Shown: one piece after another, positions 32,410 to 40,022 of the stretch
Layout of the letters: each line of letters begins with the position of its first letter
Numbering within the stretch: position 1 is the stretch's first letter
From: Nocardia jiangxiensis NBRC 101359
GTDB lineage: Bacteria > Actinomycetota > Actinomycetes > Mycobacteriales > Mycobacteriaceae
NCBI RefSeq assembly: GCF_000308615.1
Contig: NZ_BAGB01000155.1
Span: 1-41,255, forward strand
Direction of reading: 5' to 3'
Length of the DNA: 41,255 nt
The notes under the pieces: generated by a model
What the model saw: only the letters and a program-made list of their open reading frames with translations
Databases searched by the model: none
What the model was told of the DNA's origin: nothing
Program-made: the position numbers and the translations under genes

Positions 32410-34001
32410 CCGAGCGCCTCGAGGATGGCGGCCTTCGCGGCGGGATCACCACCGATGAGGTCGGCGTCGATCTCTTGAATCGGGTTGCTGCCGTCCCAGC
32501 CTGCCGCGGCGAGCTTGATGAGATCGAAGATGAACTTCTTCGAGCCGCCGAGGTCGGAGATCTCGATGACCGTGCCGGGGTGGTGTTCGGTCTCGAAGTA
32601 AGCGAATCGGCTGTCGGCTCCGCCGAGTTGGCCTTCCTGGCCGACGGTGAATCCGGCGGCGAGTGCGCGGTCGTAGAGGTTCTGATAATCATCGGACCAG
32701 TAGGCAACGTGCTGGACCCCCTCGTGGCCGGCGGCGAGGAAGTCGCGATACATCGATGGGGCATCGTTGACGGGGGTGATGAGCTCGATCTGGATGTCGC
32801 CGCTGTTGGCGACCGCGACGTCCATCGCCATGTCGGAGGGTTCGCCGCGGTAGGTGAAGTTCGCGGGCCGGACACCCTCGAGGTAGAACCAGGGCCCGAT
32901 GCCGCAGGCCGTGAAGTGGCGCATCGAGGCTTCGATGTCGCGTACCACGTAGCCGATCTGCGCGATTGTGCCCCACATGTTCGCGGTGGGGCTGGTTGCG
33001 GGGGATGACCCGGTGTGTGCGTCGGCGAATGACAGGATGATCTTGCCGGTGGCTTCGTTCGCCCGGAGCCGATCGGCGGCGGTCCTGGCGTCCGCGACCG
33101 CGTGGACGCTGTCGACGTGTGGCGCTATCCGGCCGTCCTGAACCGCGGGCAGGACTTCGGGGATGAGGGCTTGGACGACGTCGCCGAGTTCCTTCCTGCT
33201 GCGGATGCTGAAGGTGGTGCCGATGAGCTTCTGCCGCCGGAAGGCGATGGTGTCCAGGTTCAGCGAAGTCGCCTGACCGGCGAGACGGCCGATGCTGACC
33301 ATCCGTCCGCCGATGCTGGTTGCCGCGGGCAGTTGGGCGAACAGGTCACCGCCGACGTGGTCGAGGGTGATGTCGGCGCCTTTGCCCTCTGTGGCCGCGA
33401 GCACCGCCTCGGCGAAGTTCTGGGTCGCGGTGTTGATGGTGATGTCGGCTCCGGCGGCTACCAGGGCGGCACGCTTGTCCTCGGTGGTGGTGGTCGCGAT
33501 GACCGTGTCGGCTCCGAGTGCCCTGGCGAGCTGGATTCCGACGAGCCCTACCGAGCTTGTTCCACCCACGATGAGAACCGTGTCGCCGACTGTGAATTCG
33601 GCCTGCGTGACCAGTGCGTCATGCTCGGTGATGAGGCCGACCGGAAGAGTCGCCGCTTCCTCGAAGCCGAGGTGCTCCGGGATCGGAACCACCATCCGCG
33701 GGTGGCACAGCGCATAGTCCGCGAATGCGCCGGCGGTGATGCCCATGACCCGGGTGCCGACCGGAAGGTTCGGGGCAAGCAGGCTCGACCGTTCGACGAT
33801 GCCCGCGACTTCCATTCCCGCGGTGAACGTTCCGGCGGTCTGCCCGGCCGCGGTGTAGGAGCCGCCGAGAGCGTACAGGTCGGCGCGGTTCAGGCCGGCC
33901 GCCATCACCTGGATCCGGATCGCCCCGAGCTGGTCGGGGAGTGGGATCTCCTCGAGCTCCCATTCCGGGCCTTTGCCACCGACAAGTGCGCGCATTGTCA
34001 T
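32406..34001 (-). CDS. Quinone oxidoreductase (MDR) fused to a VOC/glyoxalase domain
   Basis: A 531-residue fusion. Residues about 1-320 form a zinc-independent medium-chain reductase: GLNRADLYALGGSY, FTAGMEVAGIVE, VLIVGGTSSVGLVGIQLARA for NADPH, ADITLDHVGGDLF and the C-terminal EATGKIILSF. Residues about 335-490 form a vicinal-oxygen-chelate domain: MWGTIAQIGYVVRDIEASMR, FTYRGEPSDMAMDVAV, QIELITPVND and VQHVAYWSDDY with metal-ligand His and Glu. The first part reduces an enone with NADPH; the second resembles methylmalonyl-CoA-epimerase/glyoxalase-4-like isomerases or lyases. The ATG at 34001 has AGGAG seven bases upstream. It starts 22 bases after the SnoaL-like gene stop. The fusion is unusual. 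Confidence 0.87.
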   Translation of the reverse strand: MTMRALVGGKGPEWELEEIPLPDQLGAIRIQVMAAGLNRADLYALGGSYTAAGQTAGTFTAGMEVAGIVERSSLLAPNLPVGTRVMGITAGAFADYALCHPRMVVPIPEHLGFEEAATLPVGLITEHDALVTQAEFTVGDTVLIVGGTSSVGLVGIQLARALGADTVIATTTTEDKRAALVAAGADITINTATQNFAEAVLAATEGKGADITLDHVGGDLFAQLPAATSIGGRMVSIGRLAGQATSLNLDTIAFRRQKLIGTTFSIRSRKELGDVVQALIPEVLPAVQDGRIAPHVDSVHAVADARTAADRLRANEATGKIILSFADAHTGSSPATSPTANMWGTIAQIGYVVRDIEASMRHFTACGIGPWFYLEGVRPANFTYRGEPSDMAMDVAVANSGDIQIELITPVNDAPSMYRDFLAAGHEGVQHVAYWSDDYQNLYDRALAAGFTVGQEGQLGGADSRFAYFETEHHPGTVIEISDLGGSKKFIFDLIKLAAAGWDGSNPIQEIDADLIGGDPAAKAAILEALG

Positions 34002-34023
34002 TGTGATTCTCCTGGACTCGGTG

Positions 34024-34584
34024 TCAGTCGTTCAGATCGGGGGCGGTGGTGTCGGTCAGGCGTGGGTCCGCTTCGGTCCCGGCCATCGCCAGTGCTCCGA
34101 CCACGGCTCGGCCGAGTCTGAGCAGGTCGGCGGGATTCTTCTTGTCGAGCCCGCCGACCAGTTGCTCGAGGATGGTGAGCTGGTCGAAGTAGATTCGCTC
34201 GGTGATCAGATGCTCGTCGGCGTCGAAGACGAAGTAGGCGGTCATCCGGGTGCGGTGTCGGGAACCGGTGGCGGGGATTTTGCCCAGCGGGCCCAGATGC
34301 GTTCCCGTCAGCCAGAATTCGACAATCACCGCATCATGGGCATGGCGGAAAGCGATGATTTCGTGGTCCTGGTCGGGGAAAGCCACGCGCGTGTCGTGGT
34401 AGTACCCGCGCACTTCGCTGTCGCCGTCGTGGACGGTCATTTGCGCGATGAGCTCGTAGTGGGGATGCGGGAAGGTGGACAGGGTGGCGTCCCAGTCCTG
34501 GCGAACTTCGTCGCGGAAATGGTCCAGGACCAGCTTCTCGCGGGCTCGCAGGACGTCTTCGGGAGGCAGGGTGAATCGGGACAT
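34024..34584 (-). CDS. SnoaL-like / NTF2-fold protein
   Basis: A 186-residue protein of the NTF2-like fold. The central block (VRQDWDATLSTFPHPHYELI, SEVRGYYHDTRVAFPDQDHE, IVEFWLTGTHLGPL, TAYFVFDADEHLITERIYFD) follows the SnoaL-like ester cyclase pattern. The ATG at 34584 has AGGAG seven bases upstream; the longer frame is rejected. Members act as polyketide cyclases, dehydratases or epoxide-opening enzymes. It lies between the MBL-like and QOR-VOC genes with small gaps (41 and 22 bases), so it shares their transcript. Confidence 0.85.
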   Translation of the reverse strand: MSRFTLPPEDVLRAREKLVLDHFRDEVRQDWDATLSTFPHPHYELIAQMTVHDGDSEVRGYYHDTRVAFPDQDHEIIAFRHAHDAVIVEFWLTGTHLGPLGKIPATGSRHRTRMTAYFVFDADEHLITERIYFDQLTILEQLVGGLDKKNPADLLRLGRAVVGALAMAGTEADPRLTDTTAPDLND

Positions 34585-34625
34585 GAGCTGGCTCCTGATG
34601 GGCTCTGGGTGGTTGGCCTGAGCGG

Positions 34626-35726
34626 TCAGCCGTGACTGATGTGACGGTGCGAGAAGGTCGGTGACGTGCCGGGATTGGTCCATACACCGGTGAGCTCGCT
34701 GGAGGGGAAGAACTGTAGAAACCGAGGGTCGGACCGACTCCGGTCGGCGAGGGTCTTCTCGAGGATGATCGAGTTGTACTGATCGACGGTGGTTTCGATG
34801 GTGTTGGCGTTGAGCACGATTTCCTGCTGCCACGATCGCGCCCACTTGGCCAGACCCGGCAGCTTCGAGTGTTCGGGAGTGAGGGCCTCGGCGGCGATCA
34901 CGTTCTCACTGCTCACCCATATTCCGGTTGATGTGTTCAGAACGAGGCTCTGGTTGCCGAATACGTGCCCGGGCGTCTTGATGACCGCGACACCCGGTCC
35001 GAGTACCACTGATCCTTCGATGGGGAGGAAGGCGTCGGGCGGGACGTCGCGGTAGGTCGCGGGTTGATACCAGGGCCGCTGGATCGGATGCAGTTCGGCC
35101 ATCCCCGCGAGCTCGTCGCGCTGGACGATGACCTTCGCCTTCGGGAAGATCGCCTTCGGCTGCTCGTTCAGGTCATCCTGATACGCGGTGGTCCCGACCC
35201 AGCGCCGAAGGTCCTGGGTGTGTAGGTGATCGAACATCAGGTAGTCGACATCCATCGGTGAAATGCCAAGTCGGGCAAGATGTTCGACCACAGTTCCGTG
35301 CTCGCGGACCATCTGTCGTCCGACCACGCCGGGCGTGCGGCGCGAAAGACTGTCGAAGTACGGCGTGTACCGACCGAGTTCGTGGTCGGAGGGTTCGAAG
35401 AGCAGCACCCTTCGCCTGCCATCGGTCTCGGTCCAACGGATCACCAGCATCCGGTTGGTGATCGATAGGAACGGTGCCAACGCCCGGGACGCCCGGAACA
35501 GCCCGAACCGGGTGGGGTAGGGGAGCGTGACGAGGTCGCAGGTGACCACGCTGTCCGGCATGCCGGTCGTGGGGAACTCGCGGCGAAATGCGAGGCCCTG
35601 GTCTCGGACCAGGCGCAACCTTGTACCGGGCCCGCCGTCGTTTGCGGTCGGGACGGTCAACGTATCGATCGCATCGCCGATGCCTGGCAGATCCACTACG
35701 TCGGTTGATCCCCATGGGAAATGCAT
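34626..35726 (-). CDS. MBL-fold-like protein with altered metal motif
   Basis: A 366-residue protein. The region YLMFDHLHTQDLRRWVG at about residues 190-206 and the downstream KTPGHVFGNQSLVL with IWVSSENVIAAE follow the metallo-beta-lactamase fold. But the HxHxDH signature reads HLHTQD, so the usual metal-binding Asp-His pair is changed. About 150 residues precede the motif, which is longer than in typical members. The ATG at 35726 has AGGAGTGGTC upstream. It heads the operon that runs to 31621, and is divergent from the TetR gene at 35809-36507, with two operator-like sites between. I am sure of the fold family only moderately. Confidence 0.75.
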   Translation of the reverse strand: MHFPWGSTDVVDLPGIGDAIDTLTVPTANDGGPGTRLRLVRDQGLAFRREFPTTGMPDSVVTCDLVTLPYPTRFGLFRASRALAPFLSITNRMLVIRWTETDGRRRVLLFEPSDHELGRYTPYFDSLSRRTPGVVGRQMVREHGTVVEHLARLGISPMDVDYLMFDHLHTQDLRRWVGTTAYQDDLNEQPKAIFPKAKVIVQRDELAGMAELHPIQRPWYQPATYRDVPPDAFLPIEGSVVLGPGVAVIKTPGHVFGNQSLVLNTSTGIWVSSENVIAAEALTPEHSKLPGLAKWARSWQQEIVLNANTIETTVDQYNSIILEKTLADRSRSDPRFLQFFPSSELTGVWTNPGTSPTFSHRHISHG

Positions 35727-35738
35727 GACCACTCCTTT

Positions 35739-35786
35739 ATCCACGGCGTGGGTTAATGTGTTCCACGGTATACCCACGTTGTGGAT
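35739..35786. promoter_or_regulatory. Two matched operator sites in the divergent MBL/TetR promoter
   Basis: Two copies of ACCCACGYYGTGGAT occur in opposite orientation: ATCCACGGCGTGGGT at 35739-35753 and ACCCACGTTGTGGAT at 35772-35786. They are identical but for the two central bases, and their centres are 33 bp apart, about three helical turns. Both lie in the 82-bp region between the divergent starts, ideal for control of both genes by the TetR protein. Confidence 0.7.
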
Positions 35787-35808
35787 TAATGCAAGGCGTT
35801 CCGGCAGA

Positions 35809-36507
35809 ATGAGTGCCATGACGACCAACACTCCGCGCCGAGGACGCCCCCCGAAGGGCGAGCGGCAGCTCTCTCGTGAGGCAATCGTCGAGGCGACGTT
35901 GAAGGTCATCGACGCGGACGGCGTCGGTGGGGTCAGCATGCGCGCGGTAGGTCGTGTACTCGGCGTGGACGCCAAGAGTCTCTACAACCACGTCGATGGC
36001 AAGGACGGCCTGCTCGATGCCGTCGCCGAGCATCTGCTGGGCTCCATCGCGCTGCCCGGCATCACCGGTGATTTGCGATTCGACCTGCATTCGATCGCCA
36101 CAGGCTTCCGCGAGCGTGCACTGCTGCATCCGGAGGCAGCGTCCCTCGTGCTCACGCGCCAGCTCGCTTCATTCGAAGGGCTCGCACCAATCGAGGCGGT
36201 TCTGGCGGTTCTGCGCGAAACCGGCTGTCCCCCCGACGAATCGGTCCATCTCCTCCGAGCGCTCATCGCGACTCTCATCGGTGCGCTGCTTCGAGAAGTC
36301 AATGCTGGGCCCACCTTCGGTACCACCGACACTGCTGGAATAGCGCAACGTCAGTTGATCCTGGAGGACAGTGGCCTGCCCGCCGTTTCGGCCGCCGCGC
36401 ACCATTTGGCCCGTTTCGATGGTGCCGCGGAATATGAGTTCGCCGTGAACCTCGCCCTCGACGCGCTTGTCTTGCGCCTCTCCGGTCGGCCACGACGAGA
36501 TCGATGA
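35809..36507 (+). CDS. TetR-family regulator (TetR_C_1-like)
   Basis: A TetR regulator of 232 residues from ATG 35809 (or 229 from ATG 35818). RRGRPPKGERQLSREAIVEA, then VGGVSMRAVGRVLGVDAKSL and YNHVDGKDGLLDAVAEHL form the HTH; the LYNHV recognition segment is typical of the class that includes tetracycline-type TetR. The C-terminal part has VNLALDALVLRL near the end. It is divergent from the MBL-QOR-VOC operon and probably represses it and itself through the paired sites at 35739-35786. Its downstream flank is IS debris, which abuts its stop. Confidence 0.92.
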   Translation: MSAMTTNTPRRGRPPKGERQLSREAIVEATLKVIDADGVGGVSMRAVGRVLGVDAKSLYNHVDGKDGLLDAVAEHLLGSIALPGITGDLRFDLHSIATGFRERALLHPEAASLVLTRQLASFEGLAPIEAVLAVLRETGCPPDESVHLLRALIATLIGALLREVNAGPTFGTTDTAGIAQRQLILEDSGLPAVSAAAHHLARFDGAAEYEFAVNLALDALVLRLSGRPRRDR

Positions 36508-36560
36508 AGCGCGCCGTCAGTTCAGGCCCGCGGTCGGTGTGCAGGATGCAACCGGAGACA
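36505..36560 (-). pseudogene. Tiny IS3/IS481-type transposase remnant
   Basis: Minus frame reads VSGCILHTDRGPELTARFID, matching the second catalytic Asp block of DDE transposases (xxHxDRGxQxTAxxF). Only about 20 residues remain, directly past the TetR stop. It marks a lost insertion sequence at that spot. Confidence 0.4.
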
Positions 36561-36638
36561 TCACCACGCCGAGCGGGTCTGCTGCACAGATAGGTGACAG
36601 TTTGACCTGCCCCACCAAATAGGTTCCAGTCGCGGTGG

Positions 36639-37505
36639 CTAACTGGCAGCGGGTATGGGTGTCTGCTCGGAGAGTAGCTCGAACTCGATCGGGGTGCGGT
36701 AGCCCAGTGATGAGTGGCGGCGTTGGGGGTTGTAGAAGATCTCGATGTAGTCGAAGATCGCGTTCGCGAGTTCGAGGCGGGTCTTCGGTTTCTTGCGGTC
36801 GAGTAGTTCGATCTGCATCGAGGACCAGAACGATTCCATCATCGCGTTGTCCATCCCGTCACCGACGGTTCCGAACGAGGGCAGCAAGCCGGCCGAGCGG
36901 ATCTTCTCCCCGAAAACCCATGAGGTGAACTGAGTTCCGTGATCGGCGTGGACAATCCCGCCCGGTGTGGGGCGGCGGTTTCGGATCGCCATGTCCAACG
37001 CGTTGACCACGAGGGTGGAGTCTTGGCGAGAGTCGATGGACCAGCCGACGATCTTGCGGCTGAAGGCATCGGGGACCGCGGCGCAGTAGACCCGGCCTTC
37101 CTTTGTGTGGTGCACGGTGATGTCGGTAACCCACAACTCGTTCGGTTTGTGCCGATGGAATTTGCGGTTCACCAGGTCTGCTGCAGTCACCACACTGCGG
37201 AGGTTCTTGCCCCGCGTCGAGGCCGGCAGCCCGCGGATGCGGGCCAAGGTCATGAGAACCGACACCGTGCGGGAGCAGACGTTGACATCCATCGCCATCG
37301 TCAGTTCGGCGTGGATCCTGCGGTGGCCGTAGGTGCCTCGTGATGCGACGTGGACTTCGCGGATCAATCCCGTGAGCCATTGGCGCCGTAACTGTGTCGG
37401 TGTGGTCGGGCGCCGCTTGGCTTTGTAGTAGTTCTGCCTGGCAACGCCCAGGACCCGGCAGCATCGGTCGACCGGCGCCCCGGCCGCGGCGAGGCTGTCG
37501 ATCAC
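36639..37505 (-). CDS. IS3-family transposase OrfB (DDE integrase core)
   Basis: A 288-residue OrfB with a complete catalytic triad: Asp in ELWVTDITVHH, Asp in GIVHADHGTQFTSWVFG, Glu in DNAMMESFWSSMQIELLD. The HTH_21 part (RQWLTGLIREVHVASRGTYG, HRRIHAEL) precedes it, and the C-terminus FYNPQRRHSSLGYRTPIEFE is intact. The GTG at 37505 overlaps the OrfA stop (GTGA at 37502-37505), allowing translational coupling or the frameshifted OrfAB fusion usual in IS3. OrfA is truncated, so the element is probably not autonomous. Confidence 0.88.
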   Translation of the reverse strand: MIDSLAAAGAPVDRCCRVLGVARQNYYKAKRRPTTPTQLRRQWLTGLIREVHVASRGTYGHRRIHAELTMAMDVNVCSRTVSVLMTLARIRGLPASTRGKNLRSVVTAADLVNRKFHRHKPNELWVTDITVHHTKEGRVYCAAVPDAFSRKIVGWSIDSRQDSTLVVNALDMAIRNRRPTPGGIVHADHGTQFTSWVFGEKIRSAGLLPSFGTVGDGMDNAMMESFWSSMQIELLDRKKPKTRLELANAIFDYIEIFYNPQRRHSSLGYRTPIEFELLSEQTPIPAAS

Positions 37506-37800
37506 CGGGTAGAACCGCCTTGTGGGCCGGCAGTGTCCTGTCCGAGGAACTTCGCGGCGTGGCGGATGATCGCCAGTTCGGTTTCCAGTTCGCCGAGCCG
37601 GCGGCGAGCCGCACGCGATTCCGCCGACTCCGCCGACGGTTTGCCCGGTCGCAGTCCGTGGTCGATGTCGTCCTGACGCAGCCATTTCGACAACGTGACC
37701 GGATGGATGCCAAGTTCGACAGCGGTCTGGTCGGCTGGTTTGCCTACCCGGACCAGAGCGATCGCTCGGGTCCGGATGAGGTTCCGGCTTTCTCGGAGGG
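37502..37800 (-). pseudogene. IS3 OrfA, 5'-truncated
   Basis: Reads ESRNLIRTRAIALVRVGKPA, DQTAVELGIHPVTLSKWLRQ (helix-turn-helix), then RRRLGELETELAIIRHAAKF (leucine-zipper-like coiled coil) to the stop at 37502. It matches IS3 OrfA from about residue 10 on; the initiating end is lost at the junction with the IS110 fragment. Confidence 0.75.
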
Positions 37801-38065
37801 GCTTGACGTCCCGGCCAAGCTGTCGGCGCAGGTGCGGGTATTCGCCACCGGCAACGGACGCAAAACCGATCCGGTCGACGCCCATTCGGTCGCGCTGGCC
37901 GCGCTGGGTCACCGAATTTGCAGCGAGTGCAAGCAGATCCGGAACTGGTCGCGCTCGGCCTGCTGGTCGACCGCCGTGACGAACTCGGCCGCACACGCAC
38001 CGAACTGTTGAACCGTATCCATCGGTTGCTGCTGGAACTGGTGCCCGGCGGAGCCAAGAGGGAAC
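37795..38065 (+). pseudogene. IS110-family transposase fragment, frameshifted
   Basis: The plus strand reads LDVPAKLSAQVRVFATGNGR with KTDPVDAHSVALAAL, then, one frame over, LQRVQADPELVALGLLVDRR with LGRTRTELLNRIHRLLLELV and PGGAKRE. This is the middle of the N-terminal DEDD domain of an IS110 transposase. The frame changes near 37905-37918, and both ends are missing. Confidence 0.7.
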
Positions 38066-38367
38066 GACACTGGGTGCCCGATTTCGCTGTGGCCGATACC
38101 GGCGGAACACACCGCATCGCGGAACTCGCCCGAGATGGACGGCCTCTACTGGCCGACCTGACCGACGGCGGAACGGTCGCCGCCGCGATAACCGATATCG
38201 CAGATCAGCTCACCGTCGCCGCCGGACAGCCGGTCGGTGAGGTACCCGCCACGGCTGTGCTGATTCGTCCCGATGGTTATGTGGCCTGGGCGACCTCGCA
38301 GCCGCGGCCCGACCGGGACACGGTTGGTCGGCTGCGTGGCGTGCTGGCCGCGTGGTTCGGGATCTGA
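38066..38367 (+). pseudogene. C-terminal fragment of an FAD-dependent aromatic monooxygenase
   Basis: In frame with the IS110 piece, the sequence switches to HWVPDFAVADTGGTHRIAEL, ARDGRPLLADLTDGG and TAVLIRPDGYVAWATSQPRP, ending LRGVLAAWFGI. This is the thioredoxin-like tail of class A flavoprotein hydroxylases (PgaE/rifampicin-monooxygenase type; conserved LIRPDGYVAW). The FAD and substrate domains are absent. The gene was cut by IS110 insertion or recombination, giving an in-frame chimera. Confidence 0.72.
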
Positions 38368-38409
38368 GGCCGCCCTGGTTCTTCGGAAACCACAGGCCGG
38401 GCCGAATTC

Positions 38410-38619
38410 CTAAGCAGGCTGGTTGAACGCGCCGTTCTGGACTCCAGCTGTGAAGGCGTCCCACTCCGATGACGAGAAGACCAGTACCGGACCGACAGGG
38501 TTCTTCGAGTCACGCACTCCGACCATCCCCCCATCCAAACCCGCAACTTCGACGCAGTAGCGACTGCTCATGCTGCGGCTGCTCTTGAACCACTTGGCTG
38601 CGGACACATCAATACTCAT
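38410..38619 (-). CDS. DUF397 family protein
   Basis: A 69-residue DUF397 protein, with AAKWFKSSRSMSSRYCVEVA, VGVRDSKNPVGPVLVFSSSE and EWDAFTAGVQNGAF, a clear match. The family is confined to actinobacteria and usually sits next to an XRE-type regulator, with which it forms toxin-like or developmental pairs. No XRE gene is adjacent here, only IS debris. The ATG at 38619 has AAGGAG eight or so bases upstream; a GTG at 38628 is too close to it. Confidence 0.88.
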   Translation of the reverse strand: MSIDVSAAKWFKSSRSMSSRYCVEVAGLDGGMVGVRDSKNPVGPVLVFSSSEWDAFTAGVQNGAFNQPA

Positions 38620-38741
38620 GCTCAACACTCCTTCGTTATCGCCTCGATGAGGCTTTCGGGTGTCCTGCTTGAAAAACGCTACTCGCTCGATGTTGGCACC
38701 GCCAGCCCGCTCGAAGTGTGGAGCATTCCTTTATGCAGCCT

Positions 38742-38804
38742 CATTTCGTGACCTTTATGCGGTCCCATTTCGTGACCTTTATACGGTCTCGTTTCGTGAC
38801 CTGG
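38742..38804. repeat. 24-bp tandem repeats
   Basis: CATTTCGTGACCTTTATGCG and four more bases at 38742-38765, repeated with two changes at 38766-38789, then a third, partial copy from 38790. A degenerate, six-base-shorter copy precedes at about 38724-38741. They abut an IS3 tail remnant. The repeat may be the multiple terminal binding sites of an insertion sequence; no protein function is apparent. Confidence 0.8.
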
Positions 38805-38905
38805 TTGCAGCGACCTCCGCGCGCACGGCGGCCATGTCGGTGTCGTAGTCGATCGGCGACAGTCCGCCGCACAGTGAGTGCCTGCGGGAGACGCGGTTTC
38901 GATGA
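38779..38905 (-). pseudogene. IS3-family OrfB C-terminal remnant
   Basis: Minus frame reads SRRHSLCGGLSPIDYDTDMA, then AVRAEVAATRS, matching the end of IS3-type OrfB proteins (RRHSxxGxLSPxxYE). Nothing else of the element is seen. It directly adjoins the 24-bp repeats. Confidence 0.55.
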
Positions 38906-39444
38906 TTTGTGCCTCGACGTTCGACTGCTCGGGTCGGTGCCGTCGACTCGCTCGCTGGACGTACTTCGGCAGCTCTCGGCATACGTGGGCGTTCGGGGTG
39001 ATTCGATCACCTGGTTCAAGTCCGAGATGGCCGACATCAAATCACAGCCTGCTATGCCCTCCACGCGATCCCAGTGATTTTCGAGCGACTCGGATAGCGA
39101 TGCCAGGACGCGTTCGCCATTTTCTGCAGTGCCGAGCGACGGGCAGCCGATAACTCCGCTTTCGCTGTATACATATATTCCTGACAGGAGCAAGAATGGT
39201 CGATTGTCGGCCCAGTGTTGTGTCCCTCGCGAAGGAGTTCTGATGCGGAATGCGGCAAGATGAACGTTTCGAGTCCTCCGGTATACATAACCTCGTGTGA
39301 ATTAGTCTGAATCCGCGGATGTGGTCGGTGGGGTTGAGGCGGCGTATACCGTCGCCGGGGATTCGGCGGGGTCGACGATGACAACCTGGTACCGGTGCGG
39401 CAGGGCTGGTCTCGGTGATGACGCTGGATGAGTAAACCCGCCTG
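38906..39444. other. Gene-poor stretch
   Basis: About 540 bases with AT-richer patches (around 39165-39180 and 39285-39300). Minus frames from about 39193 have some protein-like content (for example VLASLSESLENHWDRVEGIA), but no gene can be defended. Confidence 0.35.
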
Positions 39445-39642
39445 ATGAGGTGCCAGCCGCCTGCCGACCGAGCCGAGCGCATCAGAGCGGGCATTCAGGC
39501 GTTCGATGTACCCGATGAACCGCTCGTGACAGCAGCTCACGCCATCGCGGCAGGCGAACGATTCCCGCCGTTGATCCTTGTCGGTGAGAGACACCGCATT
39601 CGACGATCCGGATTCCCCGTGTCAGCGCTCGACAGCAACTGA
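39445..39642 (+). CDS. Short ParB-like or hypothetical fragment
   Basis: A 65-residue frame: AERIRAGIQAFDVPDEPLVT, AAHAIAAGERFPPLILVGER, ending RRSGFPVSALDSN. The part resembling GERxPPLILVGExHR recalls the N-terminal ParB-like fold found in small actinobacterial proteins, but most of the domain is missing. It may be a truncated gene. The match is by eye and weak. Confidence 0.35.
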   Translation: MRCQPPADRAERIRAGIQAFDVPDEPLVTAAHAIAAGERFPPLILVGERHRIRRSGFPVSALDSN

Positions 39643-40022
39643 CCGGTCCCGCCGAGCCTGAACATGCATGCACGGCAATCGGCATTACCGATTACCGTGC
39701 TCAGCTATATCCAGAGTCTGGAGCTAGGGCCGAATGGGCGGTGACGCCCTACGGCAGCTCTGTCGCGAGCCACCAGATTCTGCCAAGATCTTGACTCAGG
39801 ACATCATGGAACGTCGAACGCTACCGAGACAGGTCCCACTGTCGAATGCCAGCGTGCCGCCATCGTCCGGGCCTTCGTCCGATCCACTCCCGCCAGTGTC
39901 GGGCCCGTGCGGTGTACAGCGCAGCCAACTGGTCCCCCGTACGGTTCCTCGACTGCGCGCTGACGAGACCGGAACTCGATCAATGCCCGGCACACCCACC
40001 TCGACGGACTCGATGGTGACCT
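39643..40022. other. No recognised gene
   Basis: About 380 bases between the ParB-like fragment and the DUF6615-like remnant. Open frames on both strands give low-complexity Arg/Ser/Pro sequence, and I recognise nothing. Confidence 0.4.

Larger units (their letters stand above)
36595..37810 (-). mobile_element. IS3-family insertion sequence, left-end truncated
   Basis: A nearly complete IS3-group element on the minus strand. It has OrfB (36639-37505), OrfA (37502 to about 37800) and a TTTGACCTGCCCC terminal-like motif at about 36599-36611 as the right end. The left end and the first ten or so codons of OrfA are missing, where the element meets an IS110 fragment. No inverted terminal pair can be confirmed, so the exact limits are approximate. 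Confidence 0.7.

Noticed and set aside
38742..38804. Short CRISPR array
   Set aside because: The copies are directly contiguous without unique spacers, and only about three are present.
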